Assembly (NCBI RefSeq): GCF_018446385.1
Contig: NC_055992.1
Span: 19,066,877-19,130,876 of the forward strand
DNA length: 64,000 nucleotides
From: Zingiber officinale
Lineage: Eukaryota > Streptophyta > Magnoliopsida > Zingiberales > Zingiberaceae
Direction of reading: 5' to 3'
Shown in pieces: positions 23,248 to 35,201 of the stretch (the stretch's first letter is position 1; the number at the start of each line of letters is the position of its first letter). Under the pieces are notes generated by a model. The model made no database searches. It saw only the letters and a program-made list of their open reading frames with translations, and was not told the DNA's origin. The position numbers were made by a program, and so were the translations under genes.

Positions 23248-24322
23248 TGTTGGATCATGATCGTTCGATAGAGGGGGGATGAATATTGAATTAAAATTTC
23301 GTCGAGTAAACACAGCAGAAAAGAAAAGAAACAATGCTAACAGAATCAATTTACTTGGTTCGGAGCCTTTGACGACTCTAACTCCAAGTCCCGCACACAA
23401 GGGTGCTTTCGATGGGTAATTCACTAGCAATTCGGAAATTATTACAAACTAAGTACAGGAATGCCAATGAAAAAAATAAAACAATACCGACAAAGGAAGA
23501 AACTAAAAGAGCAGCGCGTTGTCGGAGCTTCGCAGCGTCGCAAGAGCACAAGAGAGCGGATTCTGAGTTCTTCTGACTCCAGCCTTAGCCCTCCTTATAA
23601 AGGAGGTTCGGGGTACCTGGAACCTTCAAGGCGCCCTGGAGTGACATAGTCGAGCCAACCAGCGAACTCCACGTGGCATAGTGACGTTAGGGATAATTTT
23701 TTGTGTCCGGGCGCCCGGGTACCTCCGGGGGCCCGGGTACCTCTCGGGCGCTCGAACTTTGATTTCCAACAGCTTCCTTCCTGTAAGAAAACGTTAGCCC
23801 GAGGCAAATATATATCCTACAAAATAGATTATTAGCACAATTTATAGTTTAACAAAAAGAGTATTAATTAAATTCCGTCTCTCCGAGACCGAAATCTAGT
23901 CAAGATCTTGACTTAGAGTTTCGAAATGGTTCTAAGTCGGATCGGCGCCGAAGTTCCCTTCCCAGGAATGCGTCCTCACAGTCACTGTCCTCCAGTGACT
24001 TACCTTTACTTACTTACCAGACGTCAGGTCAGCCCTTCGACCCGTCTGGACTTCATGTCAGCTATCCGATCAGCCTGTCGACGTAACTGGACTTCGTGGC
24101 AAACGTCCGGTCAACCCGTCGACCCGTTTGGACTTCGTGTCAGCTATCCGGTCAGTCCGTCGACCTAGCTGGGCTTCGTGCCAGACATCAGGTCAGCCCG
24201 TCGACCTGTCTGGACTTCTCCTACACACTCAATCAGAGTGTTAGATAATAACGAAACTAACTTAACCTATTTTATCATTCATCAAAACCTGGATTAGACC
24301 GTTAGTGCTAACCGCACCAACA
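23248..24322 (-). repeat. 3' LTR of element C (1075 bp)
   Basis: On the minus strand it starts TGTTGGTGCGG right after the polypurine tract (24323-24340) and ends GATCATGATCCAACA. Contains tandem units (24005-24215), GGGCGCCC-type palindromes (23707-23755) and a TATA box (23596-23601). Confidence 0.88.
23596..23756 (-). promoter_or_regulatory. Promoter of the 3' LTR of element C
   Basis: GGGCGCCCGGG, GGGGGCCCGGG and CGGGCGCTCG motifs (23707-23755), then, about 100 bases on along the minus strand, TTTATAAGG. The matching segment of the other LTR is at 32123-32270. Same layout as in LTR B. Confidence 0.6.
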
Positions 24323-25249
24323 ATCTCCCCCTTTTTGATGGAATGACAACTTGGTTAAGTTAGTGTAAAATGCAAGTAAAACAAGCATTAACAGGTTTTT
24401 AAATTAGTTTTTATTTTCAATTTGTTTTAGCTAACTTAACCACCTAACCCTCCCCCTTTGGCATTCATCAAACATAAATATGGATCAAATAAGCATAAAT
24501 ACAAAAATATTGCAAAAAGAATGCAAACACAAATCAGATTGACTCAGGGGAGTTAAATAATTAGAAATTTTGCTTTAAAAAGTATCTCTTATCCTTTTCA
24601 AAATGGCTAAGTTATAAGAAAGATAACTTAGAAAGAGTAATTTTTAATAACTTTTCCAAAATAGCTAAGTTTTGAAAAATGACTAAGTTAGAAAGATAAC
24701 TAATTTAGCAACATATCTTAGTAGTAAGTTTGCAGATTAATTTTCAAAAGATAATTATTGCAAACATAAATTTATAAATGCTAATTTTTCAACTATAAGT
24801 TTAAAGTTAACCAAAAAAAATCCAAACTTCCAAACATAAGTTTATATGTTCCAAAATTTTTAAAATTAAACTTGAACTTGAAACATTTTTCAAACATAAA
24901 TTCTATAAAGATAATTTTACAACAGTAAAATTTTTAAAAACTAGGTAAAATTCAATGTTCAAAATCTAATTTTTCAAAGTTAAGTTTGTGAAATTTAATT
25001 TGCAAAACTAAGTTTGTAACATTACATTTTCAAAACCAATTTTCAAACCAAGTTTATAACATATAATTTTCAAAACCAAGTTTAAAAAAATTAACATAAA
25101 ACTTAGTTTTACAAAGGTTAGGTTTCATAAGAACATTTCTAAAACATTTTTAGATCAAGAATATTTTCCAAAACCTAATTTCAAAAATATTTTTAATAAA
25201 AATTAGATGTGAAAATAATTATTGTTCCCCCTGAACCTGACATTATTAA
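24323..25249 (-). other. Polypurine tract and post-pol region of element C
   Basis: The polypurine tract 'aaaaagggggagat' reads on the minus strand next to the LTR. The rest is AT-rich, non-coding, and similar to the element B post-pol region (for example the 'gtcaggtt...ggggga' word near 25230 and at 8885). Confidence 0.65.
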
Positions 25250-27970
25250 AATAAAACTTTTAAAAATATATGCTAAGAATATTTAATATAAGATTTTCAA
25301 AATAATTTTAAAAAAAAAATAAATTGAGGTAGAATTTTCTAAAGAGATTTTAAAGAGAAAATTAAAAAAATAACACTTAAGGAGATAATTAAAAAAAATA
25401 AACCTCCCCTGAATTTAATACTCCTTTAATTTATTACTCTCCCTTAATTTATTAATCCTCCTTATTTTATTACTCCCCCTTAACATAATGCTAAGGTTTG
25501 GGTGTGTTAAATTTCAAAGCCCTAACACATTTTTCTATCTAAGTGTTATAGGGGATTTTGTAACACTTATATTATTTACATAATTATCTCTGTATCCTTG
25601 GTATAATTATTTATTTGAGTTTTATTAATCAATAATTAATTTTATTAATTTTAAATTCAGATGCTTAACTTCAGTTTAAGGTTAAATAAGATAAAATTTT
25701 ATTAATTAATAACAGTTAACCATTATCAATAATTTATTGATTATTTTTTACTTGATTTAATAATTTAATACTTAGTAAAATAATTTAAATTTCGTATTAA
25801 TTGATTGAGTTGGTCAATGAAAGTGTTAGTTATAATTATAATTTTTTATTTACTTCCTTTTAAATAGGATGAATTTAGTTTGAAGTTAGCATGAAGTTAA
25901 AGTTATTAAACACAGTTAAGTAAGGTTTAATTCAAGTTAATTTTAGTTCGCAAATAAAGTTAGACTTAAACAATTAAGTTCTACTTATTAATTACATAAT
26001 TAAGTTAAAAGTTTAAGTTAATGGAATTTAAATTTTTAAGTTAGGTGTCTAAGTTTTAAATGAATTTAAAAGATATTTTTTTATTATTTTTTTAAGGGAT
26101 TTCTAACGGGATTTCTAAAACCGTGTCCAAAAGGATTTAAAAATGATTTTTATAATATGTTTAATGACAATTAGCATACGTTTAATTCAGGTTTGATTTT
26201 AGATTTAAAATAATATTAGTGGTTAATTTAAGTTTAAGTTTAATTTAAAATTTAAGTTAAATTTTTTAATTTTAATTGTAATTTTAATATTAAGTTTTAA
26301 TTTTAAGTTAAGTTACATTAAGTCTAAAAATACTTTAAGGTTAAAATAATGTTTAAGGTTAAAAATAAGTTTAAAGTCTAAATAATAATTTTGAAAGTTA
26401 AAATAAATTTTTTTTAGGTTGATAGAATTTTATTAAAGTGAAAAATAATATTTAAAAGATTTTTTTTTAAATGATTTATAAAAGAGTTTTTTAAATAATT
26501 TTTAAAAGAATTTTAAAATGATTTTTTAAATAAATTTTAAAATAATTTTTAAAATGATTTTTTAAATGATTTTTTAAAAATAATTTTTAAAAGATTTTCA
26601 CAATAATTTTTAAAAGAATTTTTAATAGATTTTAAAATAAATTTTTAAATAATTTTTAAAAATATTTTTAAATGATTTTAAAAATAATTTTTAAAATGAT
26701 TTTTTAAATAATTTTTAAAAGATTATTAAAATGATTTTTAAATAACTTTTAAATGAATTTTTAAAATGATTTTTTAAATAAATTTTTTAAAATAATTTTA
26801 AAAGATTTTCACAATAATTTTTAAAAGAATTTTTAAAATGAATTTTTAAATATTTTTTAAAATGATTTTTAATATAATTTTAAAAAGATTTTAAAAATGA
26901 TTTTTTAAATAATTTTTAAAATGACTTTTAAAAAAAAATTTAAAATAATTTTTAAAATGATTTTAAAAATGATTTTTAAAATAATTTTTAAAAATTTTCA
27001 CGATAATTTTTAAAAGAATTTTTAAAAGATTTTTAAAATGAATTTTAAATAATTTTTTAAAATATTTTTAAAATGATTTTTTCAATAATTTTTAATAGAT
27101 TTTTTAAACAATTTTTAAAATGATTTTTTAAATAATTTTTAAAAGATTATTAAAATGATTTTTTAAATAATTTTTTAAATGATTTTTAAAATATTTTTAA
27201 AATGATTTTTTTAAAATAATTTTTAAAAGATTTTCACAATAATTTTGAAAAGAAATTTTAAAAGATTTTTAAATTAATTTTCAAATAATTTTTTAAAAGA
27301 TTTTTAAAATGATATTTTAAATAATTTTTAAAAGATTTTTAAAATAATTTTTAGAATTATATTTAAAATGATTTTTAAAATGATTTTTAAAATAATTTTT
27401 AAAAAATTTTCAAAATGATTTTTTAAACAATTTTTAAAATGATTTTTTAAATAATTTTTAAAAGATTTTCAAAATGATTTTTAAATAATTTTTTTTTAAA
27501 AATTAAAATATTTTTAAAATGATTTTTTAAATAATTTTTAAAAGAAATTTTTTAAAATGTTTTTAAGTAATTTTTAAAAGATTTTTAAAATAATTTTTAA
27601 ATGATTTTTAAATAATTTTGAAAAGATTTTTAATATAATTTTTTAAAAAATTAAAAGATTTTTAAAATATTTTCAAAATTATTTTTAAATAATTTTTGAA
27701 AGAATTTTTAAAAGATTTTTAAAATAATTTTCAAAATATTTTAAAAATGATTTTTAAATGTTTTTTTATATGATTTTTAAAATGGTATTTAAATAATTTT
27801 TAAAAGTTTTTAAAATAATTTTTAAAATTTTTTTTAAGTAAAAAGGATTTTTAAAATAATTTTTAGTTAATTTAATTTTAATTTTACTTTAATTTAATTT
27901 AATTTTAATTTTAATTTGCTCTAATTTTAATTTAATTTAATTTAATTTTAATTTTACTCTAATTTTAATT
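25250..27970. repeat. 2.7 kb AT-rich tandem array in place of pol
   Basis: From about 26400 to 27850 it is a nearly pure array of short words ('ttttaaaatgatttttt', 'aaataatttttaaaaga') in units of about 17-36 bp, with some higher-order echo ('ttttcacaataatttttaaaag' recurs near 26597, 26810, 26996 and 27231). Outside this it is AT-rich and less regular. The edges ('ttaattttaattttactctaa', 27870-27970) resemble the run at 5099-5210 of element B. No coding capacity. Confidence 0.85.
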
Positions 27971-28269
27971 TAATTTTAAATTCTTAGTCGTCTCACCTAA
28001 TCTAAATTATCAATTAGGGAATTGTATAGTTTTGTGAGGTGATTTAGATTTCATTTTCGGATTGGTTTAACTTTGTGTTAGATTTAGGTTTAGTTTTGGG
28101 CTCAACAAATAGGCATATTTTGGATAAACTTCTGGGTTATGGTGAGTCACCTGGATATCATTAGAATAACCATGCCTTCGAAGTTTTCCAAATAGTCCTA
28201 TGCACTAAGCTTAATACATAACCTTGGTCTAACTAGTTAGGATCTGTAAAGGGTAGCTTCGGTTAGTTC
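27971..28269 (-). other. Conserved inter-ORF region of element C (left part)
   Basis: Reverse complement of the element B segment at 4808-5090, including 'ggtttagttttgggctcaac' and 'cttcgaagttttcc'. It is split from its other half (29857 on) by the solo LTR. Confidence 0.75.
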
Positions 28270-29851
28270 TGTTGGTGCAATCAACCTCCTAGGTTTTAAT
28301 GTCAGACAAATATGTTTAAGTAAGAATGTTTTAGTATGGAGCTTGATCTAGGGAAGTCCTAGTTGTAGGCTAGGCAAGGGAAGTCCTAGTTGGAGGCTAG
28401 GTAAGGAGAGAAAATCTCGGTATATCGTGGAAGCCAGGTGGATAGGTCTGGAGGACTTGATCCCTGGCTAGCCGAATACTGAGTCCTAGTTGTAGGCTAG
28501 GTAAGGAAATCTCGGTATGTCGTGGAAGCCAGGTGGATAGGTTTGGAGGACTTGATCCCTGGGTAGCCGAATACTGAGTCTTGGTGAGTGAAGCCAAATG
28601 GAGAAAACCCTAAGGGGGGGTAACCTTAGGTAACGAGAAGTCTTGGAGGAGTGAACTCCAAGCAAGGTTGATCGGATGGTTTCCGGTCGACCGCGTAAGG
28701 TCGACCGGACCAGCGGATCTAGATAAATCTAAGTTTAGGTTTACTATTATTTTCTGTATTACTATTATTGTTGTTGGCTAATATGGTATTACAAGAAAAG
28801 TCTTAGTGGATCAGCGATCAGACACTAAGCAGACAAAAGACCAAACATGTCTGGAGGATCATGTTTGGCAGGTAAATTGAGGTAAGTAACTGGAAGAGCG
28901 ACAGTGAGGTCGGGTTCCTAAAGGGAACAACCTAAGGTCGCTGATCCAACTAAAGAAACTAGGAAGGTTTCCAAGTTGAGATCAAGATAGTCCTAACTGT
29001 CATACTCATGCATTATATATTACTGTGTTAACATTTGTGTTGCAGGGATACTTTGCTTAATACTGTGTTGCAGGTTTGGCCGGATCGGTCGACCGAACCA
29101 GAGGATCGGTCGACCGAACCAAGATGATTCAGCACAGATCAGTAACGATCAGATGTAGAAGGAAACTACACTGATCGGTCGACCGAACCATCAATATTAA
29201 AGGTGCAGTAAATGCAGATCACGACAAATCTCGACGAACAGGGAAGGAGCCTGTTCGGTCAACCGAATAGAGGGATCGGTCGACCGAACCATTGAAGGCA
29301 AATTAAAGCACAATTACGAGCCAGCGTCAGATTGCCAGCTGGAGGTGATCGGAACTGGTTCGTTCGACCGAACCTTCAGTACCCCTATAAAACCAGGCTC
29401 GAAGACAGAGGCTGTGAGATAACTCTTCTGATAATCTCAAAAGTTCTTCTTCACGTACGGATTGTGCTACACATCTTCAAAAGCTCAGCAAGTCACTCCG
29501 TCCGGAAGTACCGACCAAGCTACATTCTACGCATACTATTGTCGGTATACTTATTTTATATTGCACTTAATTGTAAATAAGATAGTAGGCTTGTTACTAT
29601 CTTATTCCATTGTACTTGTACGATCTGCTTCTCTCCGAGGACTTCAGAGAGAAGAGTTTTAGTGTTTTGCCCATCGGTGCGGTCAAGGACCGCGGGCCTT
29701 CGAGTAGGAGTCGAGCTAGGCTCCGAACGAAGTAAATAAACGTGTCTCTTTCTTTAAGTTCCGCTGCACATTTCTGATTTGAAAAGGAAAAGAAAAGTTT
29801 TTAAAACGAGCGATATTCACCCCCCCCTCTATCGCTTCAAACGATCTAACA
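28270..29851 (+). mobile_element. Solo LTR of the element D family, inserted in element C
   Basis: TGTTGGTGCAAT...CGATCTAACA, 1582 bp, flanked by a perfect AGTTC duplication (28265-28269 and 29852-29856). Joining the flanks restores the uninterrupted sequence seen in element B near 4808. Contains two copies of a repeat with 'aatctcggtatgtcgtggaagccaggtgg' type text (28410-28570), a palindrome run, a TATA box at 29386, and the R-U5 end 'atattcacccccccctctatcg'. Confidence 0.92.
29079..29392 (+). promoter_or_regulatory. Solo LTR promoter: GGTCGACC palindromes plus TATA box
   Basis: Seven palindromes of the type GATCGGTCGACCGAACC (about 29081, 29103, 29174, 29256, 29276 and 29363, some mutated to GGTCAACC or CGTTCGACC), then CTATAAAACC at 29385-29394. 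The same arrangement is seen in LTR D. Confidence 0.72.
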
Positions 29852-29856
29852 AGTTC

Positions 29857-30902
29857 CAATTAGCCAAATGCACCAGGTCGAAGCCATATCTTCCTAGACA
29901 TGCATAGACTAAGGTTCCCTAACGTACTATCATCCAAAACTTCACCAGTACCGTTGGTCAAGTTAAACCTTGCCCTTTTACTCTAGTCCTAATTACCCTG
30001 CCGGGTAGATTGGTTTCGGTTACCCTGTCGGGTAATTATTTTTGGAGGTGCCAGCTATTCTAGAGCCCCCCCTAAAGTATTGATTTTCCTTTTAAGTTTT
30101 TTTTTATATAATTTAGTTTTAGTTAAGATTTAATGTTTAATTTGTAATTTAAATTTAAGTTTTTAATTTTGAATTAATTAAATTGGTCAAATTATCTTTC
30201 TTTAAAAGAGTGTATTTAATATTTGAATTTTCTTTCAATTTTAATTTTATTAAGTTAATTGAATGGTCTTTATTTAATAGATGATCGTTAATGATTAAGT
30301 TTTTATTAATTTTTAAATTTAAATTAATCAAATTGTTTAAATTATATTTCTTTAAAGGTTTATCTTTTAACCTTTTATTAACGGTTAATTTTGAATTTTC
30401 TAGATTTACTTTGTTTAATATGTTATCTTTAACATTTAATTTTAAGTTTGTTAAATTTATTTTTGATTTTATAAGAGTGTTTAATTTTATCCTTATATTT
30501 TCTTTACCTTTTAAGTTGATATAATTAATGGAATTTATTAGATAAGTCTTATCTTTAAAATTTAATTTTTTTGTTCATTAAATTATCTTGTGTTTGGATA
30601 GGATTTTCCAGATTGATATTGTCTAAATTACTAAATAATTTATTAATTTTATCTAGATCAATATTGACCTTATCATTATTATTTGAATTTTCAGATTTGT
30701 TTAGGTTTAAATTTGAATTTTAAGGGTTATTAATTATTTTGAAATTTTCTGAATTTTCTAAATCAGTTAGATTTATTTTATCAGAAAATATCCTAGGGAT
30801 ATTTTTGCAAGTATTGTCAGCTACACTATTTTCATAGATATTTTGGTAAATATTACTAACCTTTAGCGCACTCCCTAATTCAGTAGGCTTTTCTGTTGGA
30901 TT
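29857..30902 (-). other. Inter-ORF region and distal gag remnant of element C
   Basis: The first 100 bases complete the conserved linker. The rest is AT-rich. On the minus strand, short coding-like pieces near 30790-30890 (EKPTELGSALK) continue the gag frame beyond the MITE. The 77-residue plus-strand frame at 30291-30524 is AT-rich and without a domain. Confidence 0.5.
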
Positions 30903-31437
30903 AGTTCAGATCCTCTGTCCCCATTTCTCTCTGTCCCCATGTCCCATTGCCGATCGAACGGATCAGATTAAATCTCACGGATGCTTTGCACATCATGAGG
31001 ATACTGCACATATTTTAAAGATGCCATGATGCCTTGAGATTTAATCTGATCCGTCTGATCGGCAATGAGACACGGGGACAGAGAGAAATAAGGACAGAGG
31101 ATCTGAACTGCTGTTGGATTTGACTCAAGTTTGGATTCGATTTCGACTTGATCGTCCAACTCCAACGACTCCTCGTGAAATTTGATCAATTGTGTCCAAA
31201 GCTCATATACATTCTTGTACTTTTCTAGTCTACATAAAACATTGTTAGATAAAATATTAAAAATAATTTTATTTACATTTTTGTTCAGTTCCAAGTCTTG
31301 AGAAGGTTTTCTCAATATAGCACATAATCGAAATCTAAGCTTCCTAAGAAGCATTCCATTAATCGCTTCCAGTAGTTGAAATCTTCTTGATCGTATGGTG
31401 GTGGTTCGTGGGAGTTCCGTCCTTCTTGAAGAGTCAT
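30780..31437 (-). pseudogene. Gag of element C, broken by a frameshift, stops and a MITE
   Basis: The start ATG is at 31437 (MTLQEGRNSHEPPPYD, then DFNYWKRLMECFL, the Copia Gag signature). The frame closes within 45 residues. The protein continues in another frame (NIIFNILSNNV-like UBN2 part, then KYKNVYELWTQLIKFHEE). The MITE at 30903-31110 splits it further, and pieces resume at about 30890. No zinc knuckle can be followed. Non-functional. Confidence 0.75.
30903..31110. mobile_element. MITE with about 75-bp terminal inverted repeats
   Basis: The left arm (30903-30977) and right arm (31036-31109) are inverted copies with only a handful of mismatches (ends AGTTCAGATCCTC and GAGGATCTGAACT). 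The loop is about 60 bases. It is flanked by CTGTTGGATT on both sides (30893-30902 and 31111-31120), a 9-10 bp duplication that fits Mutator-like elements. It sits in the gag of element C, interrupting it after the codons for SNPT. Confidence 0.85.
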
Positions 31438-31757
31438 TGAACGCTGAAGATGGAAAACGAAAAAGTGGTGCCAAGACTTGGTCTTGGATTAGTAATGTTG
31501 GAAAAAAAATATAGTATTGCACTAATTTCGAGAAAAATAATAAAATATTAATAAAAAATATTATTTCAAAATTTTGAAAATGTAATATTTTATCAATACT
31601 AAGCAATGGTGAAAATATGACGATGTATTTTTCAAAAATAGTTTTGGAGGAAAAAAACGAAAGGCGTAAGGTTTTATTTTAAAGATCAACGATATCTAAA
31701 TTTTTCTTTAAAAAACACCCCCTTTGCCTGATTGGTGGTTGCACAAAATCAGAGCGG

Positions 31758-31775
31758 AACTTGGCTCTGATACCA
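31758..31775 (-). other. Primer binding site of element C
   Basis: Minus-strand TGGTATCAGAGCCAAGTT, two bases after the LTR, complementary to the 3' end of initiator-Met tRNA. Confidence 0.88.
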
Positions 31776-31777
31776 CT

Positions 31778-32827
31778 TATTAGATCATGATCGTTCGATA
31801 GAGGGGGGTGAATATCGAATTAAAATTTCATCGAGTAAACACAGCGGAAAAGAAAAGAAACAATACTAACAGAGTCAATTTACTTGGTTCGGAACATTTG
31901 ACGACTCCTACTCCAAGGCCCACACACAAGGGTGCTTTCGATGAGCAATTCACTAGTAATTAAGAAATTATTACAAACTAAGTACAAAATGTCAATGAAA
32001 AAATAAAACAATACCGACAAAGGAAGAAACTAAAAGAGCAGTGCGTTGTTGGAGCTTCGCAGTGTCGCAGGAGCACAGGAGAGCAGATTTTGAGTTCTTC
32101 TGACTCCAGCCTTAACCCTCCTTATAAAGGAGGTTCGGGGTGCTTGAAACCTTCAAGGCGTCCTGGAGTGACGTAGCCGAGCCAACCAGCGAACTCCACG
32201 TGGCACAGCGACGTTGGAGATAACTTTTTGCCTCCGGGTGCCCGGGTACCTCCCGGGCGCCCGGACCTTGATTTCCAGCAGCTTCATTCCTGCAAGAAAA
32301 CGTTAGTCTGAGGCAAATATATATCCTGCAAAATTGATTATTAGCACAGTTTATAGTTTAACAGAAAGAGTATTAATTAGATTCCGTCTCTCCGAGACCG
32401 GAATCTAGTCAAGATCTCGACTTAGAGTTCTGAAATGGTTCTAAGTCGGATCGGCGCCTAAGTTCCCTTCCCAGAAATGCGTCCTCACAGTTACTCTCCT
32501 CTAGTGACTTACCTTTACTTACCTGCCAAACATCAGGTCAGCCCTTCGACCCGTCTGGACTTTATGCCAGCTATCCGGTCAACCCGTTGACCTAGCTGGA
32601 CTTCGTGCCAAATGTCCGGTTAGCTCGTCGACCTGTTTGGACTTCGTGCCAGCTATCCGGTCGACCCGTCGACCTAGCTGGGCTTCGTGCCAAACATGAG
32701 GTCAGCCCGTCGACCTGTCTGGACTTCTCCTGCACACTCGGTCAGAGTGTTAGATAACAACGAAACTTAACCTATTTTGTCATTCATCAAAATTTGAGTT
32801 AGACCGTTAGTGCTAACCGCACCAATA
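31778..32827 (-). repeat. 5' LTR of element C (1050 bp)
   Basis: On the minus strand it runs from TATTGGTGCGG (32827) to GATCATGATCTAATA (31778). Structure as in the other copy: tandem units (32535-32730), GGGCGCCC palindromes (32232-32270), TATA box (32122-32128). The two LTRs differ by scattered point changes and a few small indels, so the insertion is not recent. Confidence 0.88.
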
Positions 32828-32832
32828 ATATG

Positions 32833-34730
32833 TAGATCTTATTTTTGTTCCCGATATTTTTTAATTAATTGTCTAAGAAGATGTATAACTTCTATTGTCG
32901 ACTTTCCATGCATGAACCTAAATTAATTTTTTTGGCATCGTGGTCTCCTTCCTTAATCTTTTTTCTATTACTTTTTCCCCAAAGTTTTATGATATAACTC
33001 ATTAGTTTAATACCTCTATAGTTTGCATAATTTTGTATATTTTCTTTATTTTTATATAAGGGAACTAGAGTACTTATCCTCCATTGATCAGATATGTTTT
33101 TTTTTCATTTTCAATATCATATTAAATAATTTTGCAAGTCATTAAATACCTTATTTCTTTAGGCACTTCCATACCTCTATCGGAATATCATCTAGTCCAA
33201 CGACTATTCCATTGTGCATCCCATTTAAAGCTTGTTCTACTTTTAAAGTTTGAACACTACGATGCAAATTAAAATTTGTATACTCATTTGACCTATTTAA
33301 ATTACCTAAATTAAGTTGATCACCTAAATCTTCATTAAAAAGTTGATGAAAATACCTCTTTGACCACTTTTTTATTTCTCTCTCGTTTACTAGTATCCTA
33401 TTACATTTATCTTCAATGTATGTTATTTGGATAAGACTTTTTATCTTCCTTTCTCTCACTTTAGCTATTCTATAAATGTCTCTTTTCCCTTCTTTTGTAT
33501 CCAATTTTTGATATAATCATTTAAAAATTTCATTATTTGCTTCATTCATTACTTTTTTAGCTTATTTCTTGGCTATTGTATATTTTTTTTAGGTTTTCCT
33601 CGTTCTTACAAATATATAATTCTTTCTAAGATATTTTTTTTCCTTCACTTTCTCTTGTACTTTCTCATTCCACCATTAAGATTTCTTACTTAGTGGTGTA
33701 TAGTCCTTTGACTCATTGAGTACACTTTTAGCTATTATTTTCAACTTTGATATCATCTTATCCCATGTTGTATTAGAATCACCGTATATTTCACCTAATG
33801 CTTGTACTCCTATATTCTCCTTGAATATATTTTATTTCTCATCCTTTAACTTCCACCACTTAATTTTATGAGTCGTATCTATTTTCTTTGTATTGATATT
33901 ATGCTTAAGGCGTATATTCAACACTACTAACCTATGTTGGGTAGTTAAGTTTTCTCTAGGGATGACCTTGCAACCTTTACAAATCTTTCTATCTTTTTCC
34001 TTAACCATAAAAAGTCAATTTACGATTTATTATTCTCACTTTTGAACGTGACTAAGTATTTTTTTCTTTTCTTAAAAAACGTATTAGCTAATATAAGGTC
34101 ATATGCTATTGCAAAATCTAATATAGTTTTACATTCCTCATTTATCATTCCGAACCCATAACCCCCATGTACCCTCTCATGTTTCTCATTTTTTACTCCG
34201 ACATGCTATTTAGATCGCCTTCTATTAAAATCATTTTATTTGGTGGAATGTTTTATAATATTTCATTTAAATCGTTCCAAAACCTTGATTTAGTAGCTTC
34301 ATATAATCCTACTTGCGGTGCATATATACTAATTATGTTCATAGTTTCTTTTGTCACCCTTATTTTAAGGGTTATAATTCTATCCCCTTTTCTAACTACT
34401 CATACAACTTCATCATTTAACGAATTATCTACAACAATACTCACTTCATTTCTTATTTTACTCTTTCTTATGTATCATAACTTAAAACCTGAGTTCTCTA
34501 TCAGTTTTACCTTCTCGCCTACTTATTTTGTCTCTTGTACACACAAAATACTAATTATTCTCCTAATTATCGTATCTACTACTTCTATTGATTTATCAGT
34601 GAGAGTTCCTATATTGCATGCTCCAAATCTTAGATTATTAGTTTTTCTATCATATTTGTTCTTATCCAATTTATGGTGTGAGAATTCTTACTTATTTAAC
34701 AATATACCTAAGTTATGAGATGTAGCGGTC
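32833..34730 (-). pseudogene. RTE LINE: endonuclease and start of reverse transcriptase, fragment 1
   Basis: On the minus strand, from about 34650 down, the endonuclease of an RTE-clade LINE is visible (a VQET-type motif, a YAPQVG-like segment, ILIEGDLN), then the linker with KEGKRDIYRIAKVRERK and ALNGMHNGIVVGLDDIPIEVWK (33151-33504), which matches the start of the plant RTE reverse transcriptase. Many stops and frameshifts. The same element family is present on the plus strand at 52.2-58.4 kb. The frame continues left of element C at 23247. Confidence 0.8.
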
Positions 34731-35087
34731 TTTGCTAATACGTTATAGTCGTATCCTACAACGTGAACTCTTGTATATTTAACATTACACATGAGTTTTA
34801 GAAATGTAGTAGTTCTTACCGAGATGTTATAGTCGGATCCTACAATACGTTTTTTCCAGATAACAAGCTAGCAATAGTACAATAATTTATTTTTTTAAGC
34901 TAACCATTTTGGAAATTCTAAAATTTCTTTCTTTTTAAATTTCCCTTTAAATTTATAATTCTTATAATGTTTTAAATTTTATTATATCTATATGACATGA
35001 CGTTCTCGCATCCTTATTCTAAATTAGATGACGTGAATTTATTTATTTTTATAATATTTTAAAATCGAAGAGAATATATTTTGATAT
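34731..35087. other. AT-rich intergenic stretch with a short repeat
   Basis: No gene is seen. Two similar copies of 'gttatagtcgtatcctacaac' (about 34741 and 34836) form a short direct repeat, perhaps part of the LINE 5' region. Confidence 0.4.
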
Positions 35088-35201
35088 TAAGTATAGTACA
35101 TTAAACAAAAGAAGTAAAAATTTAGAGGTAAGTTTTTTTTTCCCTAATATTTGTCCTCCCTCTTTTGTTCCCCGATTACCACTAGACTAATATTTTGGAT
35201 A
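35088..35201. repeat. Direct repeat, left copy (114 bp)
   Basis: Nearly identical to 36866-36978, with only a one-base change in a T run. Both copies start 'taagtatagtac' and end 'tattttggata'. They flank the SHORT-ROOT-like pseudogene block. Too long for an ordinary transposon target duplication. Confidence 0.9.

Larger units (their letters stand above)
23248..32827 (-). mobile_element. Element C: complete but pol-less Copia element with target duplication
   Basis: Both LTRs are present (23248-24322 and 31778-32827), flanked by a perfect ATATG duplication (23243-23247 and 32828-32832). On the minus strand it has a primer binding site for initiator-Met tRNA, a damaged gag, the conserved inter-ORF region, a 2.7 kb AT-rich array where pol should be, a short post-pol region and a polypurine tract. 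It is interrupted by a solo LTR (28270-29851) and a MITE (30903-31110). LTR family is that of element B, which has pol, so C could have been mobilised in trans. Confidence 0.88.

Noticed and set aside
26400-27850. Satellite array or matrix-attachment region as an independent locus
   Set aside because: The flanks on both sides are internal parts of element C, so it is an expansion within the element.
34167-34718. 183-residue plus-strand open frame
   Set aside because: Antisense of the LINE endonuclease. The coding similarity is on the minus strand.
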